A DNA stretch of 64,000 nt, taken from positions 310,001-374,000 of the forward strand of contig NZ_QKNS01000002.1 of the NCBI RefSeq assembly GCF_003231285.1, in the 5' to 3' direction. Source of the stretch: Hymenobacter sediminis (GTDB lineage: Bacteria > Bacteroidota > Bacteroidia > Cytophagales > Hymenobacteraceae). The notes below the pieces were generated by a model. That model saw only the letters and a program-made list of their open reading frames with translations, was not told the origin of the DNA and did no database searches. Position numbers and translations under genes: made by a program. This document shows, piece after piece, positions 41,956 through 50,905 of the stretch (its first letter is position 1; the number at the start of each line of letters is the position of its first letter).

Positions 41956-44046
41956 ATGACCAAAACCGTCTTTATTGCCTCCGCCGAGCCGTACAGCGGC
42001 AAATCTGTGCTGGCCCTGGGCCTGGTAAATCTGCTGCTGGGCCAGGCCCAACGGGTTGGCTACTTCAAGCCCATCATTGCCGGCGACCAGCCCCAGGACC
42101 CACACATTGCTACGGTGCTCAGCTACTTCAAGCTCCCGTTGGCTTACGAAGATACCTTTGCCTACACCCGTCCCGAAGCCCTGCGCCTGCTGGAAGCTGA
42201 CGCCCAGGGCGAGCTGATTGACACTGTCATTCACAAGTACAAGCAGCTGGAAGAGCAGTACGATTTCACGGTAGTGGAGGGTAGTGACTTTGTAGGGCCC
42301 GGCGCGGCCTTTGAGTTCGATGCCAACGTTTCCATCGCCAAAAACCTGGGCGTGCCCGTGATTATGGTGGTTTCGGGCGAGGGCAAAACCACGGCCCAAG
42401 TAGTTAGCACCGTGCTGACCGTGCTGCGCAGCTTCGAGGCCCGCGAGGTGCAGGTGCTGGCCGCCGTGGCTAACCGCGTGCGGCCCGAGCAGGTAGATGA
42501 CGTGCGGGAGCTGCTGCGCACCCAGCTGCCGGAGGAAGTGTTATTGGCTATCATTCCGGAAGATGTAAACTTGCTGCACCCCACCATGCGCGAGATTCAC
42601 GAGGGGCTGGGGGGTAGGCTGCTGCTGGGCGAGGCGGAGCTGGGCAACCAAGTTGATAACTACGTGATTGGGGCCATGCAGCTGCCCAACTTCCTGAATT
42701 ACCTCAAGGAAAACGTGCTGATTGTAACCCCCGGCGACCGGGGCGACATCATTATTGGGGCGCTGCAGGCCAACCTATCGGCCAGCTACCCCCGGGTGGC
42801 GGGCATTGTGCTGACGGCCGGCTCGGAGCCGGAGGAGCCGGTGCGCCGCCTGATTGAAGGCCTGCAGACGGTAGTGCCTATTTTGGCTGTGCCCACCGGC
42901 ACCTTCGAGACGAGCACAAGGGTAGGAGCCATCAAGTCGCGCATCTCGCCCGACAACCCCCAGAAGATTCAGCTGGCCATTCAAACCTTTGAGCGCTACG
43001 TGGATGTGCGCGCCCTGCAGGAGCGCATGGTGAGCTACCAGCCCGAGGGCATCACGCCCCACATGTTCCAATACCGGCTGCTGCAGTGGGCCAAGCGGAA
43101 GCGCCAGCACATTGTGTTGCCCGAGGGCAACGACGACCGGATTCTGCGCGCCGCGGCCTTGCTCTTGCACCAGGATATCGTGGACCTGACCATTCTGGGC
43201 AACCCCCAGGAGGTAGCGGCGTCGGCTAAGCGGTTAGGCCTAAACCTGCCCGTAGGCGAGCATCTGCAGGTGCTGGATCCGGTAAACTCCGATTACTACC
43301 CCAGCTACGTGCAGGCGTTCTATGAGCTGCGCCGCAGCAAGGGCGTGAACGAGGACATGGCTCGGGATATGATGCGCGACGTGTCGTACTTCGGGAGCAT
43401 GATGGTGCACCAGGGCCACGCCGATGGCATGGTGTCGGGGGCGGTGCATACCACCCAGCACACCATCCGGCCGGCCCTGCAGTTCATCAAAACCAAGCCC
43501 GGGGTGTCGGTGGTGTCGTCGGTGTTCTTTATGTGCCTCCCCGACCGCGTAGCCGTATTCGGCGACTGCGCCGTGAACCCCAACCCCACGGCCGAGCAGC
43601 TCGCGGAAATTGCCATTTCCTCGGCCGAGAGCAGCCAGGCCTTCGGCATTGAGCCCCGCATTGCCATGCTGTCTTACTCCTCCGGCACATCGGGGGCGGG
43701 GGCCGATGTAGAGAAGGTGCGCCAAGCCACGGAGTTGGTCCGCCAGTTGCGCCCCGACCTGAAAGTGGACGGCCCCATTCAGTACGATGCCGCCGTGGAC
43801 CCCATTGTGGGCCGCCAGAAGCTGCCCGACTCAGAAGTGGCCGGCCAGGCCAGCGTGCTCATCTTCCCCGACCTGAACACCGGCAACAATACCTACAAAG
43901 CCGTACAGCGCGAAACCGGGGCCTTGGCCATCGGGCCGGTGCTGCAGGGGCTCAACAAACCCGTGAACGACCTCAGCCGCGGCTGCACCGTCGATGACGT
44001 GTATAACACGGTTGTCATCACGGCTATTCAAAGCCAGCAGGGGTAG
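41956..44046 (+). CDS. pta: Phosphate acetyltransferase, long form
   Basis: A 696-residue Pta interconverting acetyl-CoA and acetyl phosphate. The N-terminal domain has a P-loop (IASAEPYSGKSVLALG), followed by a DRTGG-type regulatory domain (about 210-330), and the catalytic PTA domain (about 365-696) begins with HIVLPEGNDDRILRAA and contains SSVFFMCLPDRVAVFGD and SYSSGTSG. The three-part architecture is the enterobacterial-like long form, often allosterically controlled. The partner ackA lies 2.5 kb downstream on the same strand rather than adjacent. The ATG at 41956 directly starts the conserved N-terminus. Confidence 0.95.
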   Translation: MTKTVFIASAEPYSGKSVLALGLVNLLLGQAQRVGYFKPIIAGDQPQDPHIATVLSYFKLPLAYEDTFAYTRPEALRLLEADAQGELIDTVIHKYKQLEEQYDFTVVEGSDFVGPGAAFEFDANVSIAKNLGVPVIMVVSGEGKTTAQVVSTVLTVLRSFEAREVQVLAAVANRVRPEQVDDVRELLRTQLPEEVLLAIIPEDVNLLHPTMREIHEGLGGRLLLGEAELGNQVDNYVIGAMQLPNFLNYLKENVLIVTPGDRGDIIIGALQANLSASYPRVAGIVLTAGSEPEEPVRRLIEGLQTVVPILAVPTGTFETSTRVGAIKSRISPDNPQKIQLAIQTFERYVDVRALQERMVSYQPEGITPHMFQYRLLQWAKRKRQHIVLPEGNDDRILRAAALLLHQDIVDLTILGNPQEVAASAKRLGLNLPVGEHLQVLDPVNSDYYPSYVQAFYELRRSKGVNEDMARDMMRDVSYFGSMMVHQGHADGMVSGAVHTTQHTIRPALQFIKTKPGVSVVSSVFFMCLPDRVAVFGDCAVNPNPTAEQLAEIAISSAESSQAFGIEPRIAMLSYSSGTSGAGADVEKVRQATELVRQLRPDLKVDGPIQYDAAVDPIVGRQKLPDSEVAGQASVLIFPDLNTGNNTYKAVQRETGALAIGPVLQGLNKPVNDLSRGCTVDDVYNTVVITAIQSQQG

Positions 44047-44180
44047 GGAGCACGGCTTTGGGTAACGGAGGTGGCGGAAAATGCAGCTACCTCGTTTGCT
44101 TTGCTGTAGCTTGCCGCCTGATCGGAACTAGAAACACGTACAACCTTTCCCAAACAGAAACACCGCCCTTCCTTCACCAC

Positions 44181-45104
44181 ATGCCTTCAGGATTTTTTGC
44201 TTTACTAGATGATATTTCGGCGTTGGTAAAAGTCAGCGCTGCCAGCCTCGATGACGTGCCCACGCAGGTTGCCAAAACTACCAGCAAGGTTTCGGGCATT
44301 GTAATCGATGATACAGCGGTTACCCCCAAATACGTTGTGGGCCTGGACCCCTCCCGGGAGCTGTCCATTATCTACCAGATTGCCAAAAAGTCCCTGATCA
44401 ACAAGCTCCTGATTCTGAGTCCGGCGGCTTTGGTGCTGGGATACTTTGCGCCCTGGGCCATTACCCCAATTCTGATGGTAGGCGGCGCGTATCTCTGCTT
44501 TGAGGGGTATGAAAAGGTGCATTCCATGTTCAGCAGCCACCCAGAGGTAGATGCTGAAAGTGAGCAGGTAAAGGCCATTACCCCGGAGGAACTGGAGCAA
44601 GAGCGGGTTGCCGGCGCCGTTAGAACCGATATTATTCTGTCGTCGGAAATTATGGCCATTGCCTACAGTCAGGTAACCGACCAACCGATTCTGAATCAAG
44701 TTTTGGTGATGCTGGCCGTAGCGGTTTTCATTACCGTGGCCGTGTATGGCTTTGTGGGCTTGCTGGTGAAAGCTGATGATATTGGCCTGCACCTGGCGGG
44801 AGAAAACTACGGCCCGACTACGCGCAAATTCGGGCGGGGTATCGTAAAATTTATGCCCCACTTCCTGCGGATTCTGAGCTACGTAGGCACGGCTGCTATG
44901 CTCTGGGTAGGGGCCGAAATCATTGCCCACGGCATTCCGTTTACTGCCCACTTACTGCACGATTTAGAACACGCGTTGGCCAATATGCCGGCAGTAGCCT
45001 GGCTGGCTAAGGTGCTGGCCTGCGGGGTAGGCGGACTTATTCTGGGCTTCTTTATTGATCTGATAGTAAGGCAGGTGAAGAAAGTATTGCCAAACAAAGC
45101 ATAA
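44181..45104 (+). CDS. DUF808 family membrane protein
   Basis: A 307-residue YedI-like protein. The ATG at 44181 starts the family signature MPSGFFALLDDISALVKVSA, which continues with SLDDVPTQVAKTTSKVSGIV and IDDTAVTPKYVVGL; an in-frame start at 44058 is not conserved. About five or six membrane helices lie between residues 75 and 300 (for example LIIYQIAKKSLI-adjacent ILSPAALVLGYFAPWAI, VLVMLAVAVFITVAVYGFVG). The function is unknown; it has been suggested to be an integral membrane transporter-like protein. It stands between pta and an exported protein. Confidence 0.9.
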   Translation: MPSGFFALLDDISALVKVSAASLDDVPTQVAKTTSKVSGIVIDDTAVTPKYVVGLDPSRELSIIYQIAKKSLINKLLILSPAALVLGYFAPWAITPILMVGGAYLCFEGYEKVHSMFSSHPEVDAESEQVKAITPEELEQERVAGAVRTDIILSSEIMAIAYSQVTDQPILNQVLVMLAVAVFITVAVYGFVGLLVKADDIGLHLAGENYGPTTRKFGRGIVKFMPHFLRILSYVGTAAMLWVGAEIIAHGIPFTAHLLHDLEHALANMPAVAWLAKVLACGVGGLILGFFIDLIVRQVKKVLPNKA

Positions 45105-45172
45105 GGCCTACACCGGCTGGCGCAAGCCCGTGAGCTTGGTTAGTGACCCGGTGCAGGGCTTGTTAAGGCTTC

Positions 45173-45232
45173 AGCTGCGGCTGCATAATGGACGGCGCTT
45201 ATAACTGCGTCGTTCAGGGTGCAGCCGCAGCT
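45173..45232. terminator. Inverted repeat between convergent genes
   Basis: Perfect 13-bp arms AGCTGCGGCTGCA (45173-45185) and TGCAGCCGCAGCT (45220-45232) enclose 34 nt; ATTTGATA follows on the plus strand. Possible terminator for the DUF808 gene. Confidence 0.45.
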
Positions 45233-45272
45233 ATTTGATACCAACAGGGGGTAGGGAAGTATGTGTGGAGGC

Positions 45273-45956
45273 CTATTTCGTGGTAGTGACTACGAGGTTT
45301 CTGAAGTAGGCTTCTGTGCCGGAGCCAATCCAGAGGCCGATGCCGCCGTGCTGAGCTGGGCCATGCTTTAAATCCAGCACCAGTAAGGTAGGCTGGTCGG
45401 CCCCGTGCACATACAGCCGGGCAGTAGCATCCTGCACTATAATCTTCACCTTAGTCCATTTGCCTACCTCTAAGTCCACATAAGACTCATACTTTTCTGG
45501 GCTTTCCTTGCGGAGCTTCTCCCAGGGGTAGTCGGGGTAGGATATGTACTGCACGGAGTGGTTACGGCGCACTTGGTCTTCGGCCCGGCCGTTGGTGGGG
45601 CGCAGGTAAATGCACTCAAAGGCCGTGTTTTGCTCCGTAATGCGGAAGGCAATGCCTACAAAGCCTCGGGCCGTTGCTCCTGCCTTGCCAGAAGGTTTGC
45701 CGGCCAGCTCAACTTCAATGGTGCCGTTGTGAAAAGATGCGTCGGTAAGCCGTGCGTATTTAAGCTCCGAGGTAATGCCTTGGGCCGTATCAATGACCAT
45801 AACGGCGGTTTTGCCCTGATAAATGACCTGCTTTAGCTGCACACGGATAGGCTGTAGCCCGTCGGTTTTGGCTAGGGGGTAGGCCTTCCGGGTGGTTTGC
45901 CCGAAAGCCGCGCAGCAGATTACCAGCAACTGAAAAGCGAGCAGAATACTTTTCAT
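45273..45956 (-). CDS. Exported concanavalin-A-like (DUF1080-type) protein
   Basis: A 227-residue secreted protein with a signal peptide (MKSILLAFQLLVICCAAFGQ) starting at 45956. The mature part is beta-rich and resembles the concanavalin-A-like/DUF1080 sandwich: FHNGTIEVELAGKP, ARGFVGIAFRITEQNTAFEC, IYLRPTNGRAEDQVRRNHSV, GKWTKVKIIVQDATARLYV and GGIGLWIGSGTEAYFRNLVV. DUF1080 members bind or hydrolyse sugars (including 3-keto-glycosides) in Bacteroidota, but no catalytic residues can be named here. It could be a sugar-binding or glycoside-acting periplasmic protein. It lies alone, convergent to the DUF808 gene. Confidence 0.72.
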   Translation of the reverse strand: MKSILLAFQLLVICCAAFGQTTRKAYPLAKTDGLQPIRVQLKQVIYQGKTAVMVIDTAQGITSELKYARLTDASFHNGTIEVELAGKPSGKAGATARGFVGIAFRITEQNTAFECIYLRPTNGRAEDQVRRNHSVQYISYPDYPWEKLRKESPEKYESYVDLEVGKWTKVKIIVQDATARLYVHGADQPTLLVLDLKHGPAQHGGIGLWIGSGTEAYFRNLVVTTTK

Positions 45957-46556
45957 CGGAACGCTAATTGGCAATCAGTAAAGGAAAGCAGGTCCACCGG
46001 TTAAGCGCCACAGGTGCACAACAGCCGCCTCCTGAACCTATTGGGGCTCTGTGCCTTAAGTTGCATAATATACTGCTTTCTCTCGGTTAGGCAGAGCAAA
46101 CAAGGGTAGGCGAGGTACCGTTCGCACTTCCCGATATTGGTTCGGAGAGCAGTTTATTCATGATAAAGAAGCCAGCAATGACGCGGGCGAAGTTTAGCAG
46201 CTCGCCATCATTAGGCACACACTCAAGGCATTGACGTGGTTGTTGATGGCTTTTCATGGCGTTGGGTACGAGCCGTGACGCTGTAGCGCACAAAGGTCAG
46301 CTAACCAATAAGGCGCTTCTTGAAGGGGTTGTAAGCGAAACAAGGGGTAGAAAACGAGTAGGATGGCTATGGAAGCGGGCTTCTGCGTAAAATAGTCGGG
46401 CCCGCAGCGGCTCAACTCAGGAATAACATGGGCTCTGCAAGCAAAGCCTTGTACTTTGGCGCCCAAATACTGCATACTCCCTCACAAAATAAACCTGCCT
46501 CAGCTGCTTAGCCTAACAGCGGAATAGCTGGCGGCTAGCGGGGCAAGCCACTTTGC
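45957..46556. other. 600-bp region without a confident gene
   Basis: The interval between the exported sandwich protein and ackA has no conserved gene. A possible 56-residue minus-strand frame (46087-46257; starts MKSHQQPRQCLECVPNDGEL, one CxxC) is preceded by GACCTTTG (minus strand, 46291-46298, one mismatch from TAnnTTTG); I cannot decide if it is expressed. The ackA promoter must lie at the right end, but no clear -7 was found. Confidence 0.4.
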
Positions 46557-47756
46557 ATGAACATATTCGTCGTCAACTCCGGTAGCTCTTCTATTAAGTA
46601 TCAGCTTTTTCGGTGGCCGGCCCAGCAACCGGTGTGCAGCGGGTTGGTGGAGCGCATCGGCTACCCTAATGCCACCATCACCCACAAAGTATTTACCACG
46701 GAAACGCCCCGGGAGACGCGCCGCACCCTGGCCCTGCCCGACCACGAAGCCGGCCTACGCGAGGTAGTAGCCCTGCTGACCGATGCGGAACAGGGTGTAC
46801 TGCACGACCCCAGCGAGGTAGAGGTAGTAGGGCACCGGGTGGTACACGGCGGGGAAACCTTTGCGGCTACCACCGAAATAAGTCCCGAAGTGAAGGCCGA
46901 AATCAGGCGGCTGTTTGCCTTGGCTCCATTGCACAACCCGGCCAACCTGCTGGGCATTGAGGTGGCCGAGCGCATCTTTCCCCAGGCCCGCCAAGTAGCA
47001 GTATTCGACACGGCTTTCCACCAGACCCTGCCCGAGTATGCTTTTCGCTACGCTCTGCCTGAGCAGCTTTACACGGAGGAGCGCATCCGGGTGTATGGCT
47101 TCCATGGCACCAGCCACCAGTACGTAGCTCAACAGGCTGCCGCCCACCTGGGCCTGCCCGATGCCCGCCTTATTACTTTGCACTTGGGCAACGGCTGCAG
47201 TGCCGCCGCCGTGCGCGCGGGGCGCTGCCTCGATACCAGCATGGGCTTCGGTCCGCTGGCCGGCCTGGTGATGGGCACCCGCACCGGCGACCTGGACCCC
47301 TCCATTGTGCTCCACCTGATGGGGCAGCTGGGCTACTCGGCCGAGCAAATCAGCAACCTCGTAAACAAGGAAAGCGGCATGCTGGGCCTCACTGGCCTCA
47401 GTGATATGCGCGACATCACGAAAGCCCTGGAGCAAGGCGACATCCGCGCTGCCCTGGCCTACGACCTGTATGCCTACCGCATCCGCAAGTACGTTGGGTC
47501 CTACGCGGCCGTGCTGGGTGGGCTTGATGCGGTGGTGTTCACGGCCGGAGTAGGCGAAAACGATGCCTTGGTGCGTCAGAAAGCTTGCCAGGGGCTCGAG
47601 TTCCTGGGCATTGAGCTGGATGAGGCAGAAAACCAGCAGCGCCGCCCCGGCATTCGGGAAATCAGTCGGCCAGGCAGCCGCGTGAAGGTGCTGGTAGTGC
47701 CTACCAACGAGGAACTGGCCATTGCCAGCCAGTGCGCCGAACTGCTGACAAAGTAA
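46557..47756 (+). CDS. ackA: Acetate kinase
   Basis: A 399-residue kinase interconverting acetyl phosphate plus ADP with acetate plus ATP. Family signatures are clear: MNIFVVNSGSSSIKY at the N-terminus, RVVHGGE, DTAFHQTLPEYAFRYALP, RVYGFHGTSHQYV, the adenosine-binding LGNGCSAAAV and the C-terminal VFTAGVGEND. Together with Pta it forms the acetate overflow or acetate assimilation pathway. The ATG at 46557 is the family start. Confidence 0.96.
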   Translation: MNIFVVNSGSSSIKYQLFRWPAQQPVCSGLVERIGYPNATITHKVFTTETPRETRRTLALPDHEAGLREVVALLTDAEQGVLHDPSEVEVVGHRVVHGGETFAATTEISPEVKAEIRRLFALAPLHNPANLLGIEVAERIFPQARQVAVFDTAFHQTLPEYAFRYALPEQLYTEERIRVYGFHGTSHQYVAQQAAAHLGLPDARLITLHLGNGCSAAAVRAGRCLDTSMGFGPLAGLVMGTRTGDLDPSIVLHLMGQLGYSAEQISNLVNKESGMLGLTGLSDMRDITKALEQGDIRAALAYDLYAYRIRKYVGSYAAVLGGLDAVVFTAGVGENDALVRQKACQGLEFLGIELDEAENQQRRPGIREISRPGSRVKVLVVPTNEELAIASQCAELLTK

Positions 47757-47786
47757 GCCTTTAGCTTCCGGTAGCGGGCTGGTTTG

Positions 47787-47806
47787 CTGATGCTAACGAG
47801 CATCAG
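47787..47806 (+). terminator. Hairpin after ackA
   Basis: A perfect 8-bp stem CTGATGCT / AGCATCAG with loop AACG, 31 bp past the ackA stop. No T-run, so termination is uncertain. Confidence 0.3.
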
Positions 47807-47969
47807 GACATGATCTGCAAACCCTTACAAGATCTGCGGTAGGTAAGCCTGCTACCCCAGGGTAGTGGAGCAACCCCAGCACCATGCCAGAGCCAACGCA
47901 CCGACGGCCTGTTAATCAGTAGCTAAGCGCTGATTCAAACCATTCTGATTCCTTATTTCCTGCCCCCGT

Positions 47970-49523
47970 ATGATGCACATGTCCTGGCTTAATAGCCAAT
48001 TCAATACCTGGAAACTAGTGAGCGTTGCGCTGCTTTGGTGGGGCGTCAGCCTGCCAGCAGTTCAGGCGCAACAGGTAGCCCCAGTGGTGAAAACCAAGCA
48101 AGGCAAGGTTCAGGGCGTGCAGGAGGGTAGGCTGCGGGTATTCCGCGGGATTCCGTACGCGCAGCCGCCGGTGGGGCCGCTGCGGTTTCGGCCGCCCCAG
48201 CCCATCAAGCGTTACGGCAGCACTATTTCGGCCACGCAGTTCAGCAGCCGGGCCACGCAAACAGGCGGGCCCACGGGCGTGCAGGGCTCCGAAGATTGCC
48301 TGTACCTGAACGTGTGGGCGCCGGCCGTAGCCAAACGGCGGCCGGTAGTGGTATGGATGCACGGCGGGGCCTTTACCGGCGGCGCAGGGCAGGACAACGA
48401 CTCCTGGACCTTTGCCGACCAGGATACGGTAGTGGCCGTGAGCATCAACTACCGCCTGGGCAGCCTGGGCTTTCTGCACCTCGGCAACCAGCTGGGGCCC
48501 GACTACGCCCAGGCTGGCAACTGCGGCCTGCTCGATGCCGTGGCGGCCCTGCGCTGGGTGCACCAAAACATTGCTGCCTTTGGCGGTGACCCTAAGCGGG
48601 TAACCATCATGGGCGAGTCGGCGGGGGCCAAGCTGGTGGGTGGCCTGCTGGTGACGCCCGCCGCCCAGGGCCTGTTTCAGCAGGCCATTCTGGAAAGCGG
48701 CGCCGTGCAGGCCGTCCGCGACACGGCTACGGCCGCCAGCGTGACCCGGCAGCTGCTGCAGGAACTGAAAACCACCGACGCCCGCGCCCTGCTCCGCCTA
48801 CCCGCCGACTCGCTGGTGCGGGCCCAGGGCCGCTTCGCCAATGGGTCGGGGGGGCTGCAGGTGTTCGGGCCGGTGCTGGATGGGCGAACCATCACGGCCC
48901 CGCCGGCGGAGTATCTGCGCCAGGCGCGGCCGGTACGGGTGCTGCTAGGGTCTAATCTAATTGAAGCTCGCCTGTTTAGCGGACCTGGCTCAGTACTGCA
49001 TCAGCCGAGTGAGGAGGCGTTGCGCCTCACCTTCGGCCCCGCCAATAGCCCGTTTGTGTGGCGGGCATACCAAAAGCAGCGCCGCCAGGAGCCCGACGAA
49101 GCCGCTTGGAACACCGTTCTGACCGATTACCTCTACCGCCTGTCCACCTACCGCCTAGCTAACCAGCTGGCGGCCCAGGGCACGCCTACCTGGCTTTACC
49201 GCTTCGATTACACCGATGCCCGCACCCAGCCTACGCATGCCCAGGAGCTAGCCTTCGTGTGGAATGCACCGGAGGGCAGCTCCTCCGCGGCCACGGCTGC
49301 CGCTACCCCCGGTGCCCCGAGCAAAGCCTCTAACCCCGCGCTGGCCACGGCCATGCACGCACACTGGGCCCGATTCATCAAAACCGGGCAGCCCGGCCCC
49401 AATTGGCCGCGCTACACCCCGGAGCGGCGCGAAGTCATGATTTTCAAAGCCAACAGCCAGCCGGAGCCCGTGTTGGCTCCCTATGAAGACCCGGCCTTCC
49501 CGGTGCAGGGCTACCGCCGGTAA
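47970..49523 (+). CDS. Secreted type-B carboxylesterase
   Basis: A 517-residue esterase/lipase of the carboxylesterase B (alpha/beta-hydrolase) family. A signal peptide (about residues 1-33, cleavage near AVQA/QQ) sends it out of the cytoplasm. The oxyanion turn is MHGGAFTGGAG, the nucleophile elbow is GESAGAK, and the catalytic acid and base probably lie in GSNLIEARLF (Glu) and PTHAQELAFVW (His). The family hydrolyses carboxylic esters of many kinds; the substrate is unknown. An Ala/Ser-rich insertion (about residues 435-460) is present in the C-terminal part. It follows ackA but has its own long gap. Confidence 0.9.
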   Translation: MMHMSWLNSQFNTWKLVSVALLWWGVSLPAVQAQQVAPVVKTKQGKVQGVQEGRLRVFRGIPYAQPPVGPLRFRPPQPIKRYGSTISATQFSSRATQTGGPTGVQGSEDCLYLNVWAPAVAKRRPVVVWMHGGAFTGGAGQDNDSWTFADQDTVVAVSINYRLGSLGFLHLGNQLGPDYAQAGNCGLLDAVAALRWVHQNIAAFGGDPKRVTIMGESAGAKLVGGLLVTPAAQGLFQQAILESGAVQAVRDTATAASVTRQLLQELKTTDARALLRLPADSLVRAQGRFANGSGGLQVFGPVLDGRTITAPPAEYLRQARPVRVLLGSNLIEARLFSGPGSVLHQPSEEALRLTFGPANSPFVWRAYQKQRRQEPDEAAWNTVLTDYLYRLSTYRLANQLAAQGTPTWLYRFDYTDARTQPTHAQELAFVWNAPEGSSSAATAAATPGAPSKASNPALATAMHAHWARFIKTGQPGPNWPRYTPERREVMIFKANSQPEPVLAPYEDPAFPVQGYRR

Positions 49524-49669
49524 ACCTAGGGCTGTTGGTCTTATATGAAGGTCCGAAAAATGAATACAGACGAGAAAAAGAGGTCTAACAATTTATTATT
49601 GATACTAAGTGGGTTTCTGCTTACTAACGGACCTTCACGTATCTATTTTTCTTGGCACACATTCAGTTC

Positions 49670-50206
49670 ATGCACGCTTTCTACAATCGTCTTGGTCAAT
49701 TCTTGGTAAACGCAGGTCTAGAGAACAAAAATACTGTGCTAGGCTGTTCTGAAATTGAAATAGCTGCACAGGAGAAGGCCTATGGAGTGCAGTTTCCGCT
49801 TGCTTACCGGCTGTTTCTGCAGTGGTGCGGGCACACAACATTAAGGTCACTTGACCAGGATTTTAAGCTTGGGTCATTGGAAGGCTTCTGGGAATCTGCC
49901 CGTGACTTGCTGGCTGAAAACGAAGCCGCGTTAGAGCCCGGTGGCTTTGTATTCGGTGAATGGCAAGGCTACAGCTTCTTCTATTTCTTGCTTGGCTCCA
50001 ATAACCCTCCTGTTAAGTTGTGCATCATTAAGTCTGACTCGGACCTCGGGCTGGAGTATATCGACTACGGACGCTTCACTGACTGGTTAATTAACCAAAT
50101 TAAGCACCTAGTAAAGACTAGGCAGTCCATCAGAAAGATCAATGTGCATGTGCCATCTATTTGGGCTGAATTAGACCAAATAGCACAATTGGCCGAGCAT
50201 GGTTAA
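49670..50206 (+). CDS. SMI1/KNR4 (SUKH)-like protein
   Basis: A 178-residue protein. The core resembles the SUKH (SMI1/KNR4) fold: GCSEIEIAAQEKAYGVQFPL, then YRLFLQWCGH, GSLEGFWESARDLL, FGEWQGYSFFYFLLGSNN and YIDYGRFTDWLINQIK. SUKH proteins are frequent immunity partners of polymorphic toxins, but no toxin, Rhs or secretion gene is beside it. The ATG at 49670 is preferred over an upstream TTG (49652). Base composition is more AT-rich than the flanking genes, suggesting acquisition. The role of a lone SUKH protein remains open. Confidence 0.68.
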   Translation: MHAFYNRLGQFLVNAGLENKNTVLGCSEIEIAAQEKAYGVQFPLAYRLFLQWCGHTTLRSLDQDFKLGSLEGFWESARDLLAENEAALEPGGFVFGEWQGYSFFYFLLGSNNPPVKLCIIKSDSDLGLEYIDYGRFTDWLINQIKHLVKTRQSIRKINVHVPSIWAELDQIAQLAEHG

Positions 50207-50292
50207 CGCACTGAAAGCAGTCAGTATGCAACCAATGCTTGGCTATGATTCATATTAGTAAGGCAGAGAAATAGCACTGAATTTCTGCTAGG

Positions 50293-50790
50293 CTATTTAC
50301 CCGCGGGCTTGGGCGTGGCTTTGGCCTGCTTCATCTGGGCAGTGAGGGGTAGGCTCGACATGGCCAGGATGGCGTTGTCGTCGCTCCAGGAGGCGCAGGA
50401 GAGGGCCACCTGCCGGCCCTGCCACTTGCAGCTAAAGCCTTCCATCTTGCCCGGCCCATATACGTTCTGGAAGGTAGGCAGCACACGCTGGGCGTGTTCC
50501 GTGCCCTTCACGATGATGGTGACGGCGGCAAACTGGTCCCGGAAAAATTTGTAGTGAATGCGGGCGGCCGAGAACGAGCCCAGCCGCAAATCCTCATCGG
50601 TGCGCTCATAAATCTTCTCGTCGCCGCTGTCCTGCACCAGGCGCAGGTGTAGGGCCTCGGTGAGCGGAGCGCCGAAGCGCAGCCCCCGGAAGCCGTTGCT
50701 CTCATCCAGCCGCTGCACCGAGCCAGCCTGCTGAGCGCGCAAGGAGAGCGGGAGAAGGGCCAGCAAAGCCAGGCCGCCAAAGCGTTTCAT
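50293..50790 (-). CDS. Hypothetical exported protein
   Basis: A 165-residue protein with an N-terminal signal peptide (about residues 1-19, LALLALLPLSLRAQ). The mature region has no family I recognise: an FRGLRFGAPLTEALHLRL segment, a beta-like KFFRDQFAAVTIIVKGTE stretch, two cysteines (FSCKW and LSCASW) that may form a disulfide, and a Lys/Pro-rich C-terminus. It should be periplasmic or secreted. It lies downstream of the lactonase gene on the same strand but is separated by a hairpin. Confidence 0.7.
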   Translation of the reverse strand: MKRFGGLALLALLPLSLRAQQAGSVQRLDESNGFRGLRFGAPLTEALHLRLVQDSGDEKIYERTDEDLRLGSFSAARIHYKFFRDQFAAVTIIVKGTEHAQRVLPTFQNVYGPGKMEGFSCKWQGRQVALSCASWSDDNAILAMSSLPLTAQMKQAKATPKPAGK

Positions 50791-50812
50791 AACAACGGGT
50801 AGAAAATAGGAA

Positions 50813-50871
50813 TCGGCTGGCTTGCTGATGCAAAGCGCCCAGAGCCGCTAAGCAAACGTCAAGCCAGCCGA
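50813..50871 (-). terminator. Hairpin after the lactonase gene
   Basis: Perfect 12-bp arms TCGGCTGGCTTG (50813-50824) and CAAGCCAGCCGA (50860-50871); on the minus strand TTCCTATTTTC follows. Confidence 0.5.
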
Positions 50872-50905
50872 AATAGTACCACTGTTCAGTTGTACTTACT
50901 GCCCC

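Noticed and set aside
46087..46475. Short minus-strand frames between the exported sandwich protein and ackA
   Set aside because: No conserved motif or clear promoter; only one (start 46257) is mentioned in the region note as undecided.
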